Part shown: piece by piece, positions 17,034 to 26,745 of the stretch
Numbering within the stretch: the first letter of the stretch is position 1
How the letters are laid out: each line of letters starts with the position of its first letter
The notes under the pieces: model-generated
The model's database searches: none
Seen by the model: only the letters and a program-made list of their open reading frames with translations
Told to the model about the DNA's origin: nothing
DNA from: Flavobacteriaceae bacterium
GTDB lineage: Bacteria; Bacteroidota; Bacteroidia; Flavobacteriales; Flavobacteriaceae
NCBI GenBank assembly: GCA_021648755.1
Contig: JAKISG010000002.1
Location: forward strand, 62,001-126,000
DNA: 64,000 bases
Direction: 5' to 3'
Program-made: the position numbers and the translations under genes

Positions 17034-18272
17034 ATGCAAAAACTAATACAAGCAAATTTATACCAACCAAACCCAATAGAGATATCAGGGTTTCTTGTTG
17101 AACGTTATAATAAATGTCTTGAATTATTAGGTTTAATGCCAACTAAACTCAAAAAATTTACTATTGATGCTAAAGGTTGGAGTCCTGAAATTGCAAAAGA
17201 GAAAAAAAAAACACACTATTTAAATAATGGTGATGCAAACCCACATGCAATAATCATTTCACCTCTACAAAAAGGAAAAGTAGTTTACGAACCTTTTCAT
17301 AGTTTTGATACTAATATTATGCAACTTATCTTTGATCGTTATGAGGCCGAAATTAAAGATATTACCAAAGAATCTGCTTTATGTGTAGATTTTAATCAAC
17401 AAATAGATGTTTTTTACGAAACTTTTGACTTATTAAAATATGACAAGATTACGATTCATTTTCATTTAATAGATCATTTAGAAAAAATTAAAAATGAACA
17501 ATTACAATGGGTTAAAGAGTTTAACAGTGCCAATAATTTTGTAAATGAAAAACTACATCAAAAAATATTAACTTCCGTAAAAAAATATGGTGATTTAAGG
17601 CATCGAAATTTAGACTTAAAACCTTTAAAATATCAAACCAGTTCATTTTATACTAAAGCCTTTGGAGGCATTTTTATTTTTAAAGATTTCGCAAACCCAA
17701 TTATGGTTTTTGAATCTAATGAATGGCGAGATAAAGCCATAAAAAACACCACCCGTGAAGTTATTATATTTCATATAGAAGAAAGTCAATTACTTAAAAC
17801 TTTAGAAGATTATGTTGCTATACATCTTGATTTAGATAAAATTGTTACTACAGAACGTTATCAAAGAATTAAAAATCATGTCTTTGCACAAATGTTTAGT
17901 AAAACAGACCATCTAATGGCAGATATTTTAAATAATAAATTACTATTTAAAAATTATTTAAACAAATTAGATATTCAGGGGAGAAAACGCTTAATGAGTG
18001 TAGAACGATACCTTGAAAGTGTAACAATAAATAAAAATACGAATCTAAATAATTATATTACAAGAGACTTTTTAGAAGCGATGTATCAACCTCACTCCTC
18101 CTTATTAGATGAAAATTATTATTTAGTTTGGAAATTATTGACCAAAATAGCTCCTAAAGACCCACTTAATATGTATAAATATGACAAAAATACATTTTAT
18201 GAAAATTTTGTAACTTGGAGTGATTCTTATAAAGATTGGGTTGTGGCGCATATAATAGAAAACTCTAATTAA
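17034..18272 (+). CDS. Uncharacterised protein paired with the AAA+ ATPase
   Basis: 412 aa, soluble, without signal peptide or membrane segment. Mixed alpha/beta, with motifs NPHAIIISPLQKGK and FGGIFIFKDFANPIMVFESN. It resembles the Bacteroidetes family that I recall as DUF6638, but I could not verify this. It follows the ATPase by 21 bp, so the pair is very likely one operon and may act together. No catalytic motif is visible. Confidence 0.65.
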   Translation: MQKLIQANLYQPNPIEISGFLVERYNKCLELLGLMPTKLKKFTIDAKGWSPEIAKEKKKTHYLNNGDANPHAIIISPLQKGKVVYEPFHSFDTNIMQLIFDRYEAEIKDITKESALCVDFNQQIDVFYETFDLLKYDKITIHFHLIDHLEKIKNEQLQWVKEFNSANNFVNEKLHQKILTSVKKYGDLRHRNLDLKPLKYQTSSFYTKAFGGIFIFKDFANPIMVFESNEWRDKAIKNTTREVIIFHIEESQLLKTLEDYVAIHLDLDKIVTTERYQRIKNHVFAQMFSKTDHLMADILNNKLLFKNYLNKLDIQGRKRLMSVERYLESVTINKNTNLNNYITRDFLEAMYQPHSSLLDENYYLVWKLLTKIAPKDPLNMYKYDKNTFYENFVTWSDSYKDWVVAHIIENSN

Positions 18273-18364
18273 GTGCTTTTAATAATTTTAGATTTAAATA
18301 GTTAAAATTAATTTAAATTTATGAGCCTGCGAGCTAAAATTAGAATAAAACTAAACTAAAAGTT

Positions 18365-18883
18365 ATGATAACATTTGAAATAATATTATTTATAGTAGCA
18401 ATATTACTTGGAATTCTCTTGTACTGGCGAGAATCAAAAAATAATTATCTATTTAGACTAATTAATAGAATTACACATTCTAAAGAACAACAATTAAAAA
18501 AAGAAAATAAAAAAGGATTCTTTTTTAGGCAACCCTTTTTAATACGATTTGTCTATTTAGTAATTTTAATTTTAATGGGATATTTAATTTCATTACTAAT
18601 CATTCCATTTAATTTTGTAACTATTCAATACTTAATAACTATGATAATAGGCACAGTATTGGGTACTTATTTTGCTTCATTAATAATATTTGCAACCGAT
18701 AAAGTAGAAGACGGTCAAGATATCATTGAAGAGGCTCTAAAAAAAAGCAAAAAATTACTTAAAGAATTAACTGATGAAGATGAGTCTAAAAAGATAATAC
18801 AAGAAATGGAGAAACCAAAAGAAGAAGAAACTACTAAAAAAAGTGCTAGAGATCGCCTTAAAGATAAAGGTTTTATACAATGA
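18365..18883 (+). CDS. Integral membrane protein with charged C-terminal tail
   Basis: 172 aa. Three hydrophobic segments (residues ~2-22, ~60-82, ~88-112) are followed by a Lys/Glu-rich tail of ~55 residues that is probably helical or coiled-coil and cytoplasmic. Family not recognised. It is the third gene of the ATPase row, 92 bp downstream, and could be the membrane anchor of that system. The pyrimidine-poor leader before it shows no separate promoter that I can call. Confidence 0.65.
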   Translation: MITFEIILFIVAILLGILLYWRESKNNYLFRLINRITHSKEQQLKKENKKGFFFRQPFLIRFVYLVILILMGYLISLLIIPFNFVTIQYLITMIIGTVLGTYFASLIIFATDKVEDGQDIIEEALKKSKKLLKELTDEDESKKIIQEMEKPKEEETTKKSARDRLKDKGFIQ

Positions 18884-18933
18884 AATATCTTTTTTAAAAT
18901 ATTTTACTTTATGAATTTCAACTTCTACAAAAA

Positions 18934-19932
18934 TCAATGCATAATTTTAAATAACAGCTCTTTTAAAATATCTTTTTGAGAAAATCCACTAGCACCAACA
19001 CCTTTACTTTTCATATCTGCTTGGTGTAGTAAAGATATAATTTGTGATACTTTTCGCATTGGATAATTTCGAGCAGCATCAAAATATTCTTTCACAAAAT
19101 AAGGGCTTACACCTAATTTTCTAGCAACATTATTTTGAGATTTGTCTTTTAACCCGTGTAGCAATAAAAGATTGGTAAACAAAATATTAAGTAATGTTAT
19201 TGTTAAAACTATAGGATTTGCCTTAGGGTTTTCGCCAAAATAAGTAATAATTTGGTTTGCTTTTACGAGTTGTCTATTACTAATTGCCTTTCGCAATTCA
19301 AAATTGTTAAAATCTTTACTAATACCAATATTCTCTTCGATATCTTTAGGTGTAATTAAATGTTCTTTTGGTAAAATAATAGTTAATTTATCTAACTCAT
19401 TGGCAATTTTACTTAAACCATTTCCTAAAAAATCAACGAGCATTACCGCTGCTTTTGGTTCAATTTTATATTTTTTACCAATGAGTACTTTTTTAATCCA
19501 ATCTACTACTTGATTTTCGTATAATTTTTTAGATTCAAATAACACTCCATTTTTTTTTATTGCTTTAGATAATTTTCTTCGTGCATCTAATTTTTTGTAC
19601 TTATAGCAAATAACCAAAACAGTTGTTGGTTGTACATTTTCGACATAACTGACTAAATTCTCAATAGTTCTTGACAAATCTTGTGCTTCCTTAATAATAA
19701 TTACTTGGCGTTCTGCCATCATTGGGAAGCGTTTAGCCTTAGAAATAATATCATTTATAGAAATGTCTCGACCATAAAGAATCATCTGATTAAAACCACG
19801 CTCCTCTTCAGAGAGAATATTTTTTTCAATAAATTCTGAAATTTTATCAATATAATACGGTTCTTCACCCATTAAAAAATAAATAGGTTTTATATTACCC
19901 TGTTTTATGTCGGCTACTATAGTGTTTATCAT
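18934..19932 (-). CDS. holA: DNA polymerase III subunit delta
   Basis: 332 aa, the usual length. KPIYFLMGEEPYYIDKI at the N-terminus, then NQMILYGRD, AKRFPMMAERQVIIIKEA and the C-terminal clamp-loader helices (ARKLGVSPYFVKEYFDAARN) are the HolA pattern. The subunit opens the sliding clamp as part of the clamp loader. It lies 11 bp after gap on the same strand and may be partly co-transcribed with it. Confidence 0.88.
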   Translation of the reverse strand: MINTIVADIKQGNIKPIYFLMGEEPYYIDKISEFIEKNILSEEERGFNQMILYGRDISINDIISKAKRFPMMAERQVIIIKEAQDLSRTIENLVSYVENVQPTTVLVICYKYKKLDARRKLSKAIKKNGVLFESKKLYENQVVDWIKKVLIGKKYKIEPKAAVMLVDFLGNGLSKIANELDKLTIILPKEHLITPKDIEENIGISKDFNNFELRKAISNRQLVKANQIITYFGENPKANPIVLTITLLNILFTNLLLLHGLKDKSQNNVARKLGVSPYFVKEYFDAARNYPMRKVSQIISLLHQADMKSKGVGASGFSQKDILKELLFKIMH

Positions 19933-19943
19933 TTGATTTTAGG

Positions 19944-21395
19944 TCAAGAATAATAGGTAAAACGTCTTACTTTAGAAATATATTTTGCCAATCTAATAAC
20001 TTGATGCGAATAGCCATATTCATTATCGTACCAAACATAAATTACGATATTTTTACCATCTTTAGTTGCAATAGTTGCTTTACTGTCAAAGATAGATGGT
20101 GCCGTTGTACCAACAATATCACTAGAGACTAATTCGTGATTCATAGAATATTTAATTTGTGCTACCAAATCACCTTCTAAAGCATATTTTTTTAAGATTG
20201 AATTTATGGCATCTGCACTTGCCGGGTTTACTAAACGTAAATTTAAAATTGCCAAAGAACCATTTGGCACAGGTACCCGAATTGCATTAGAAGTCAATTT
20301 ACCCTCTAAAGCAGGTAGTACTTTTGATACTGCATTACCCGCACCAGTTTCTGTAATTACCATGTTTAATGCTGCTGCTCTTCCTCTACGGTATTTTTTA
20401 TGCATATTATCAACTAAATTTTGATCGTTTGTATATGCGTGTATGGTCTCTAGATGTCCGTTTTCGATACCAAAACTATCTTCAATAACAGATAAAACTG
20501 GAGCAATTGCATTGGTTGTGCATGATGCTGCAGAAAATATTTTTATTTGGTCAGGGCTATATTCTTTATGATTTACACCATACACAATATTTGGTATTCC
20601 TTTTCCTGGAGCAGTTAACAAAACATTGGTCACACCGTTAGAGTTTAGATGTCTGCTCAATGCTTCTTTATCTCTAAAAGCACCTGTATTATCTAAAATT
20701 AATGCGTTTTGAATACCGTATTTTGTATAATCTATTTCTTCGGGCTGATTTGCAGAAATCATATAAACGGTAGTACCATTAATAATTAATGCTTTTTTTT
20801 CGAAATTAGTTTGCACAGTTCCTAAAAAATTGCCGTGAACGGAATCGTTTCTTAATAAAGCAGCGCGTTTTTCTAAGACTATAGGTGTTATCTCACCACG
20901 AGTTACAATTGCACGTAAACGCATTTGTTTACCCGTTCCTGCTTTTGTCATTAATTCTCGTGCTAATAGACGTCCTATTCTTCCAAAACCATACAAAACA
21001 ACATCTTTTGGTTCAATTTTTTGTGAATTATTTGCCTTTTTTAATTTGTTTTTTACAAAATCTAATGTGTTTGCAAAATTTATTTCATCTAAATGGTACT
21101 CATAAGCCAGTTTGCCAATATCAATTTTAGATGGTGGTAAATCTGTTTTTAAGAGAGATCTTGAAATTTCTAAAACATCAAAAATAGAAATTGGTTTTTG
21201 CACAAACGCAACAGCATATTCTATTAAATTTAAAATTTCGCTTACATTTCTATCTATTAATTGATTTCTGAATAGTACTAATTCAATTGATTTATCGTAC
21301 CATAAATCTGAAATGTTTTTAATAAATTCAACAGTAGCACGTCTTCTGTCAACTTGAAAAGAAAGTTCTTTTTGGTAATTAGTATCTAAGGCCAT
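19944..21395 (-). CDS. gap: Glyceraldehyde-3-phosphate dehydrogenase with N-terminal extension
   Basis: 483 aa from ATG 21395 (MALDTNYQKEL). The frame is open further upstream to 21434, but a -7 element (TAAATTTG, 21437-21444 on this strand) leaves too little room for that start. Residues ~1-130 are a helical extension not found in the classic ~335-residue enzyme; then GFGRIGR (136-142) opens the NAD-binding fold and SAASCTTNAIAPV carries the catalytic Cys292. YDNEYGYSHQV is the C-terminal signature. It oxidises glyceraldehyde 3-phosphate to 1,3-bisphosphoglycerate in glycolysis. The long form occurs in many Bacteroidetes. Confidence 0.92.
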   Translation of the reverse strand: MALDTNYQKELSFQVDRRRATVEFIKNISDLWYDKSIELVLFRNQLIDRNVSEILNLIEYAVAFVQKPISIFDVLEISRSLLKTDLPPSKIDIGKLAYEYHLDEINFANTLDFVKNKLKKANNSQKIEPKDVVLYGFGRIGRLLARELMTKAGTGKQMRLRAIVTRGEITPIVLEKRAALLRNDSVHGNFLGTVQTNFEKKALIINGTTVYMISANQPEEIDYTKYGIQNALILDNTGAFRDKEALSRHLNSNGVTNVLLTAPGKGIPNIVYGVNHKEYSPDQIKIFSAASCTTNAIAPVLSVIEDSFGIENGHLETIHAYTNDQNLVDNMHKKYRRGRAAALNMVITETGAGNAVSKVLPALEGKLTSNAIRVPVPNGSLAILNLRLVNPASADAINSILKKYALEGDLVAQIKYSMNHELVSSDIVGTTAPSIFDSKATIATKDGKNIVIYVWYDNEYGYSHQVIRLAKYISKVRRFTYYS

Positions 21396-21469
21396 TTTTA
21401 TTTTTTTTAGGCGTAAATTATTTTTTTTTAACAATACAAATTTAAAGTAAATTTAAAAAAAGGCATAAA

Positions 21470-21498
21470 AAAAAGACGATTTTTATAACCGTCTTTTT
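21470..21498 (-). terminator. Intrinsic terminator after ndk
   Basis: A 9-bp stem AAAAAGACG/CGTCTTTTT (21470-21478 with 21490-21498). Read leftwards it ends in a run of T (A tract at 21467-21474 on the plus strand). Confidence 0.8.
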
Positions 21499-21522
21499 AA
21501 CAATATTTCGATATTAAATTAT

Positions 21523-21942
21523 TTAGAATAATTCTCTTCCAGAAAAATGAAAAGCACTTTCGATAGCTACATTTTCATCACTATCAGAACCATGCACAGC
21601 GTTTTCACCAATTGATGTAGCGTACAGTTTACGAATAGTTCCTGCTGCAGCATCTTCAGGGTTCGTAGCACCAATTAATACTCTAAAATCTTCAACTGCA
21701 TTATTTTTTTCTAATATTGCAACTACAATTGGTCCACGAGTCATGTATGTAACTAATTCACCAAAAAATGGTTTTTGGTTATGTACAGCATAAAAAGTTT
21801 CTGCATCTCTTTTGGTCATGTGGGTCATTTTCATAGCAACAATTCTAAAACCGGCAGCGTTAATTTTTTCTAAAATAGCACCTGTATTTCCTTTTTCTAA
21901 AGCATCTGGCTTTAACATGGTAAATGTTCTGTTTGTAATCAT
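21523..21942 (-). CDS. ndk: Nucleoside diphosphate kinase
   Basis: 139 aa from ATG 21942 ([14 protein letters not shown]), the standard length; an upstream in-frame ATG at 21969 is less likely. KPDA near the start and NAVHGSDS, with the phosphohistidine, are diagnostic. It passes the gamma-phosphate from ATP to other nucleoside diphosphates. A terminator follows at 21470-21498. Confidence 0.95.
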   Translation of the reverse strand: MITNRTFTMLKPDALEKGNTGAILEKINAAGFRIVAMKMTHMTKRDAETFYAVHNQKPFFGELVTYMTRGPIVVAILEKNNAVEDFRVLIGATNPEDAAAGTIRKLYATSIGENAVHGSDSDENVAIESAFHFSGRELF

Positions 21943-22018
21943 TTTTATTTTCTTAAAATTGAAATGCAAATATATTATTTAAAATAACAAATTTCAAAAA
22001 ACAAATGACAAAAAATAA

Positions 22019-22468
22019 TTATTTTACTGCTTTAGGTACAAGCATAGAAACATCACCTTGATGTCTTAAAATATCTCTAACAATACTAGAACTTATATAT
22101 GATGTATTTGCGCTAGTTAATAAGAAAACAGTTTCTATTTTAGATAATTTACGGTTAGTATGTGCAATTGCTTTTTCAAATTCAAAATCTGCAGGATTTC
22201 GCAGGCCTCTTAAAATAAAATCTATTTTATTTTTTTTACAAAAATCTATGGTTAAGCCTTGGTAAGAAGTTACCTTTATTTTTTTAGTACCAGCATAGGT
22301 TTTTTTTATAAAAGAAATTCTTTGTGCTAAACTAAACATGTATTTTTTCGAAGAATTTGTTCCGATGGCAATAATAATTTCGTTAAATAACGGCAATGCT
22401 CTATTGATAATATCAACATGCCCTAAAGTAATTGGGTCAAATGATCCTGGGAAAACTGCTCTTTTCAT
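22019..22468 (-). CDS. coaD: Phosphopantetheine adenylyltransferase
   Basis: 149 aa. GSFDPITLGHVDII contains the nucleotidyltransferase T/HxGH motif (TLGH, 14-17); ILRGLRNPADFEFE and SSSIVRDI complete the family signature. It joins ATP and 4'-phosphopantetheine to dephospho-CoA, the penultimate step of CoA synthesis. It lies 50 bp beyond the rnpB terminator, so it needs its own promoter; I see no perfect match. Confidence 0.95.
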   Translation of the reverse strand: MKRAVFPGSFDPITLGHVDIINRALPLFNEIIIAIGTNSSKKYMFSLAQRISFIKKTYAGTKKIKVTSYQGLTIDFCKKNKIDFILRGLRNPADFEFEKAIAHTNRKLSKIETVFLLTSANTSYISSSIVRDILRHQGDVSMLVPKAVK

Positions 22469-22516
22469 TTTTTGTAAAAATTTATTGCAAGATAAGAAAT
22501 AAATCTAAAAAAAATA

Positions 22517-22540
22517 GGCTTTACTTTTAAAAGTAAAGCC
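22517..22540 (-). terminator. Terminator of the RNase P RNA gene
   Basis: A 24-base perfect palindrome with arms GGCTTTACTTTT and AAAAGTAAAGCC, followed leftwards on the minus strand by an eight-T run. Confidence 0.85.
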
Positions 22541-22547
22541 CAAATTA

Positions 22548-22882
22548 AAATAAGTCTATAAGCCGGATTCTGTATTCTTCTGCTTATGGCAAAAGAACCC
22601 TTATCATTTATCTAAGTTAACTATTGCTAATTAACTTAAGCTGTTTACCCCTTGAAGATTTGAGCGTGTACTCTTTAATTCACAAAGTGAAAACTCCAAT
22701 ATACGTAACATTGCACCTTGTAGAGTTTACCTGGTTTCACTACAGCATTATCTGTACTTGCTTTCTGTTGCACTTGTCCTCTCCGACAATTGACGGATGA
22801 CGGCTGTTAGCCGCTACAATTCACTATGGTGTCCGGACTTTCCTACCTCAAATAAATTGAGATCGATAAGGCGACTCCTATT
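22548..22882 (-). ncRNA. rnpB: RNase P RNA
   Basis: Read on the minus strand, the RNA begins near AATAGGAGTCGCC, contains the conserved GAGGTAGGAAAGTCCGGAC core and the ACAGAATCCGGCTTATAGAC 3' end, and its ends can pair as helix P1 (AATAG..GTC with GAC..TTATT). About 335 nt, bacterial type A-like. It is the catalytic RNA that removes the 5' leader of pre-tRNAs. Exact ends are estimated to within a few bases. Confidence 0.93.
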
Positions 22883-22887
22883 GGGTG

Positions 22888-22895
22888 CAAAGATA
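22888..22895 (-). promoter_or_regulatory. -7 element of rnpB
   Basis: TATCTTTG on the minus strand, placing the transcript start about 6-7 bases downstream, just where the P1 helix would begin. No good -33 TTG is visible. The 300 bp from here to 23200 show no other gene. Confidence 0.7.
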
Positions 22896-23200
22896 TTATT
22901 ATTTGTTGATTTATAACCTGTAATGGTAAAAGTATCTATTTAATCAGAAAAAATATAAAAATAAATTTAAGAGTTTGTAGTAACTTGCAGATTTTAAGGA
23001 ACCTTAGTAAAAATATCGAATTAATTTTTAATTATTTAGATGCCATTTCATGCGCTGTTGTCTAAGTAAGCGTTGAATCAAAAAATATTAAAACCGAAAC
23101 TAATTAAAACTTGACTTTAGGGCTTTATATTATGTTTTTTATATTTCTACTGTAACAATTTTTAAACTATTTATACTAATACACTAACTAACCAAAAAAA

Positions 23201-23695
23201 TTGGATAAACTATTAAAGACAAAGTTTATAAAAGACTTGTTACAAAACCAAGGTATCATTCATAAAATATGTAGAGCATACACTACAGATGAAGATGCAC
23301 ATAAAGATTTATTTCAAGAAATATCTATACAGTTATTTAAGGCTTATCCAAAGTTTAGAGGCGATTCAAAGTTTAGCACTTGGATGTATCGTGTTGCTTT
23401 AAATACGGCTATTTCATTATACAGAAAATCAAAACGAAGAGTACAAACAGGCCCTATTTTTGATAATTTAAAAGAGTTAGAATATAAGGAATATAATGCC
23501 GTAAAAGACCAACAATTAGCATTGTTATATAAGGCTATACGAAGATTGAATGATATTGAAAAAGCACTGTGCTTAATGTATTTAGATGACAAGCCTTATA
23601 CTGAAATTGCATTAACTCTTGGTATTAGCGAAGTAAATGCAAGAGTAAAAATGAATAGAGCAAAAACAAAGTTAAAAAAAATATTAAATCCTTAA
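23201..23695 (+). CDS. ECF-type RNA polymerase sigma factor
   Basis: 164 aa from a TTG start, since no ATG fits. Region 2 includes DEDAHKDLFQEISIQLFKAYPK and STWMYRVALNTAI; region 4 is the HTH YTEIALTLGISEVNARVKMNRAK. It directs RNA polymerase to a small regulon. The downstream membrane protein begins 4 bp after the stop and is the likely partner. Its trigger is not evident from the sequence. Confidence 0.85.
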   Translation: MDKLLKTKFIKDLLQNQGIIHKICRAYTTDEDAHKDLFQEISIQLFKAYPKFRGDSKFSTWMYRVALNTAISLYRKSKRRVQTGPIFDNLKELEYKEYNAVKDQQLALLYKAIRRLNDIEKALCLMYLDDKPYTEIALTLGISEVNARVKMNRAKTKLKKILNP

Positions 23696-23699
23696 CATT

Positions 23700-24293
23700 A
23701 TGTTAGACAATTTAAAGGGTGTTTGGAAAAATCAGAAAGAAAGCGCAATTCAGTTTTCAGAAATAGACATTTATAAAATGATTCATAAAAAATCTACCTC
23801 ATTAGTAAAGTGGATCTTTTATATAAGTATTATTGAGTTTGTATTATTTATGCTGCCTAATTTTTTAATAGATAACCCAGAAATAGAAAAATTACATTTA
23901 TTGAGTTTTATGAATATTTCAATAGCAGTCAGTCTTGTTATTGGGTTAATTTTTATGTATTTATTTTATAAAAATTATAAGCGTATTTGTGTAAGTGACT
24001 CTGCTAAAAAGTTAATGGCTGATATTTTAAAAACGAAAAAAACAGTAAATTACTATATTATTATTCAAATAATTATAGTTTCCGTTTTAGTAACTATAAT
24101 TTCATATAGAGTTATTATTACTTTAGAAGAAACCAAAGGTTTAGAGTTAACTTCCAAATTTGGAATTTGGTTATTAATAATTTTTATGACACTATTTATA
24201 ATAGCAATTTTTTGGTTTTTTTACAAATTTCTTTACGGTATTTTACTAAATAAATTAAAAGATAATTATAAAGAACTGCAAAAAAATGACTAA
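23700..24293 (+). CDS. Membrane protein co-encoded with the ECF sigma factor
   Basis: 197 aa with four membrane segments (~38-56, ~70-90, ~118-140, ~152-177) and a cytoplasmic N-terminus of ~37 residues. The start MLDNLKGVWKNQ is typical of a Bacteroidetes family often found right after this type of sigma factor, sometimes mislabelled as a carotenoid oxygenase. It is 4 bp from the sigma gene, so translation is likely coupled. An anti-sigma role is possible but no zinc anti-sigma motif is visible. Confidence 0.7.
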   Translation: MLDNLKGVWKNQKESAIQFSEIDIYKMIHKKSTSLVKWIFYISIIEFVLFMLPNFLIDNPEIEKLHLLSFMNISIAVSLVIGLIFMYLFYKNYKRICVSDSAKKLMADILKTKKTVNYYIIIQIIIVSVLVTIISYRVIITLEETKGLELTSKFGIWLLIIFMTLFIIAIFWFFYKFLYGILLNKLKDNYKELQKND

Positions 24294-24312
24294 TTTCGAT
24301 AGTCATTAGGTT

Positions 24313-24356
24313 CTATTGTTTGTGGTAATTATTTTAAAATATACCACAAACAATAG
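24313..24356. terminator. Long hairpin between convergent genes
   Basis: A 15-bp perfect stem (24313-24327 with 24342-24356) whose AT loop can itself pair. It sits between the plus-strand membrane gene and the minus-strand htrA and could end both transcripts, though it lacks a T tract on either side. Confidence 0.6.
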
Positions 24357-24399
24357 CCAAAAATTTTAGTGAATGAATTAGGTTTTTTCTAAAAAAAAA

Positions 24400-25833
24400 T
24401 CAATTAAAAATATAACGTTCCTTTTCTCCTTGTAAATTAATCATTTCTATTCTTATGGCTTCATTAACTAATTTAGTTGAAATAATTCTTTTAATATCAT
24501 CGCTTGTTTTTACTATAGCGTTATTAACCTTTGTAATAATAAATCCTTTTTGGACACCATACCTCAATAGTTCTCTATTTTCGATTTCGACAATACGGAC
24601 TCCATTTTTTAAGTTATTTAATTTTAATTCCTTGGAAGTCATATTTTCTAATGAAAATCCTAAATTTATTTTGGCAAATTCTTCTTCTTTTGTTAAAGTA
24701 ACATGAATTATTTTTAAAGAGTTATTTCTCATTATTTCAACTAGCACAACGTTTCCTGGTTGTTTAGATCTTAAATAACCATCTAAGTCTGAAAAATTCT
24801 TAACCTTTACCTCGTCCAATTTAGTTATAATATCATTTGCTTTTATTCCTGCGATCATTGCTCCAGAATTTTCAATAACTTCACTAACAAAAAAGCCTTC
24901 TGCTATTTTTAAATTTAATTTTTCTGAATTTGTTCCGTTTAATTCACCACCACGCACCCCTAAAACGGCACGTTGTACATTACCAAATTCTAATAAATCT
25001 TCAATTATTTTTTTAGCAATGTTAGAAGGTACGGCAAAAGAATAACCGACATAGGATCCTGTTATTGATGATATTGCAGTATTTATACCTATTAATTGAC
25101 CTTGTGTATTTACTAAAGCTCCTCCACTATTACCAGGGTTCACGGCAGCATCGGTCTGAATAAAAGATTCATGAGCCTTATTTCCCTCAATATCTCTTGC
25201 TTTAGCACTTACAATACCAGCAGTAACTGTTGAAGTTAAATTAAAAGGGTTACCAACTGCTAAAACCCATTCGCCAACTTGAAGGTGGTCTGAATTTCCA
25301 AAAACTAAATAAGGCAGATTATTTGCTTCAATTTTAACTAAAGCAATATCACTTTTAGAATCTGTACCAATAATTTCTGCACGATACGTTTTTTTATTAT
25401 TTAAAGTAATTTCTAGTTCAGTTGCATTTTTTATAACATGGTTGTTTGTTATGATATAACCATCTTCAGAAATTATTACTCCTGAACCAGTACCTACTTG
25501 ATGTTGTAATTTTGAACCATAACCTCTACCATAAATCATTTCAGCAAAAGGGTCTCTAACAGTTTGCGTAGATGTATTTTTAACATGGACAACTGCATCA
25601 ACGGTTTCTTTAGCTGATTTTGTAAAATCTATAGAGCCTTCTGGAGTAAAATTTGTCAACCCATTATTTGCTTTTACCAAACTAAATTTACCTTCTTTAA
25701 TTTCTTGTAATTCATTAGTCTTTTTTTCGGAAATAAATAACAAGTAAGAGCCTAATGTTAAAGTTCCTCCTAAAATAGCAACAAATAACAGAGTTGCTAA
25801 TTTTTTTATTACTTGAGTTGTCAATTTTTTCAT
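24400..25833 (-). CDS. HtrA/Do-type periplasmic serine protease
   Basis: 477 aa. One N-terminal hydrophobic segment (~10-34) acts as signal or anchor. The trypsin-like domain shows the full triad: His132 (NNHV), Asp162 (SDIAL), Ser236 (GNSGGAL). Two PDZ domains follow (~285-380 and ~395-475). It degrades or refolds damaged envelope proteins. TAAATTTG at 25864-25871 on this strand is a candidate -7 element. DegP, DegQ and DegS types cannot be told apart from sequence alone. Confidence 0.9.
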   Translation of the reverse strand: MKKLTTQVIKKLATLLFVAILGGTLTLGSYLLFISEKKTNELQEIKEGKFSLVKANNGLTNFTPEGSIDFTKSAKETVDAVVHVKNTSTQTVRDPFAEMIYGRGYGSKLQHQVGTGSGVIISEDGYIITNNHVIKNATELEITLNNKKTYRAEIIGTDSKSDIALVKIEANNLPYLVFGNSDHLQVGEWVLAVGNPFNLTSTVTAGIVSAKARDIEGNKAHESFIQTDAAVNPGNSGGALVNTQGQLIGINTAISSITGSYVGYSFAVPSNIAKKIIEDLLEFGNVQRAVLGVRGGELNGTNSEKLNLKIAEGFFVSEVIENSGAMIAGIKANDIITKLDEVKVKNFSDLDGYLRSKQPGNVVLVEIMRNNSLKIIHVTLTKEEEFAKINLGFSLENMTSKELKLNNLKNGVRIVEIENRELLRYGVQKGFIITKVNNAIVKTSDDIKRIISTKLVNEAIRIEMINLQGEKERYIFN

Positions 25834-26100
25834 ATCTATAATTTTAGTTCATTTAATAACATTCAAATTTAAATAAATATTGTGTTTTAAATAACCTAAT
25901 TAACGCTGTTTAACTATTTTTAACAATTTTTAACAAAAAAATTATTTTTAGATTATTTATGAATATAAAACTGTCAATCTACAAAATTCTATTAAATTTG
26001 CGGCAGAATTTCAAAAACATCACAATCGCTAATTTTAATTTGGTATGATTTTGGCTAAGTATTAAAAAAACATTCAAAAAATAATTAAAACAACGTATTT

Positions 26101-26676
26101 ATGAAAACAATTAAAACAATATTATTAGTAGCAGTATCATTATTAGTGCTATTTTCTTGTAAATCTAAAAAAAAATTAGGTGAAAAACCAAAAGATAGAG
26201 GGGAAATTTTAATTCAAAATTATTGCTCAGGAGAGGAGTTTTATTCAACTAAAAAACTCTTCCGATCAAATGCAATAGGAGAAAGCACAGATCAAATGAC
26301 CGCTAGAAAAAAAGCGAGAGCCAATGCTCAATCTGAGTTAGCTAAAACAATAAGTTCTACAATGAAAATTGTTGGAGATAATTTTGTAAAATCTTCGGAG
26401 TTTAACAATAAAGAAGAGGTTACGGAAACTTTTAATGAAATGGCTAGAACCATAGTTAATCAAGAACTAACAGGAGCAATTAAAATTTGTGAAAAATTTA
26501 CAAAAACACCAAAGGGTACATATAAATGCTATATGGCTTTAGAATTATCGGGAGAAGGAATCGTAACTAAATATAACGAAAGATTATCTAAAAACGAACA
26601 AATAAAAGCAGATTACAACTATGAAAAGTTTAAAGAAACTTTTGAAGAAGAAATGGAAAAGTTGACTAACCCATAA
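26101..26676 (+). CDS. Lipoprotein, LPP20-like
   Basis: 191 aa with a lipobox (VLFSC). The mature part has the LPP20-type pattern: FRSNAIGESTDQMTARKKAR then NAQSELAKTISSTMKIVGDN. This family is named after a Helicobacter lipoprotein; role unknown. A TAAATTTG -7 element lies at 25993-26000. The next gene, 69 bp downstream, encodes a larger protein with the same domain type, so the two may form one envelope system. Confidence 0.65.
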   Translation: MKTIKTILLVAVSLLVLFSCKSKKKLGEKPKDRGEILIQNYCSGEEFYSTKKLFRSNAIGESTDQMTARKKARANAQSELAKTISSTMKIVGDNFVKSSEFNNKEEVTETFNEMARTIVNQELTGAIKICEKFTKTPKGTYKCYMALELSGEGIVTKYNERLSKNEQIKADYNYEKFKETFEEEMEKLTNP

Positions 26677-26745
26677 ATTTTTACTCATTTAAATTTAAAA
26701 AAGTCAAGTATTAAAATTTCTTATTTGCTTTGTATACTACTAAAT

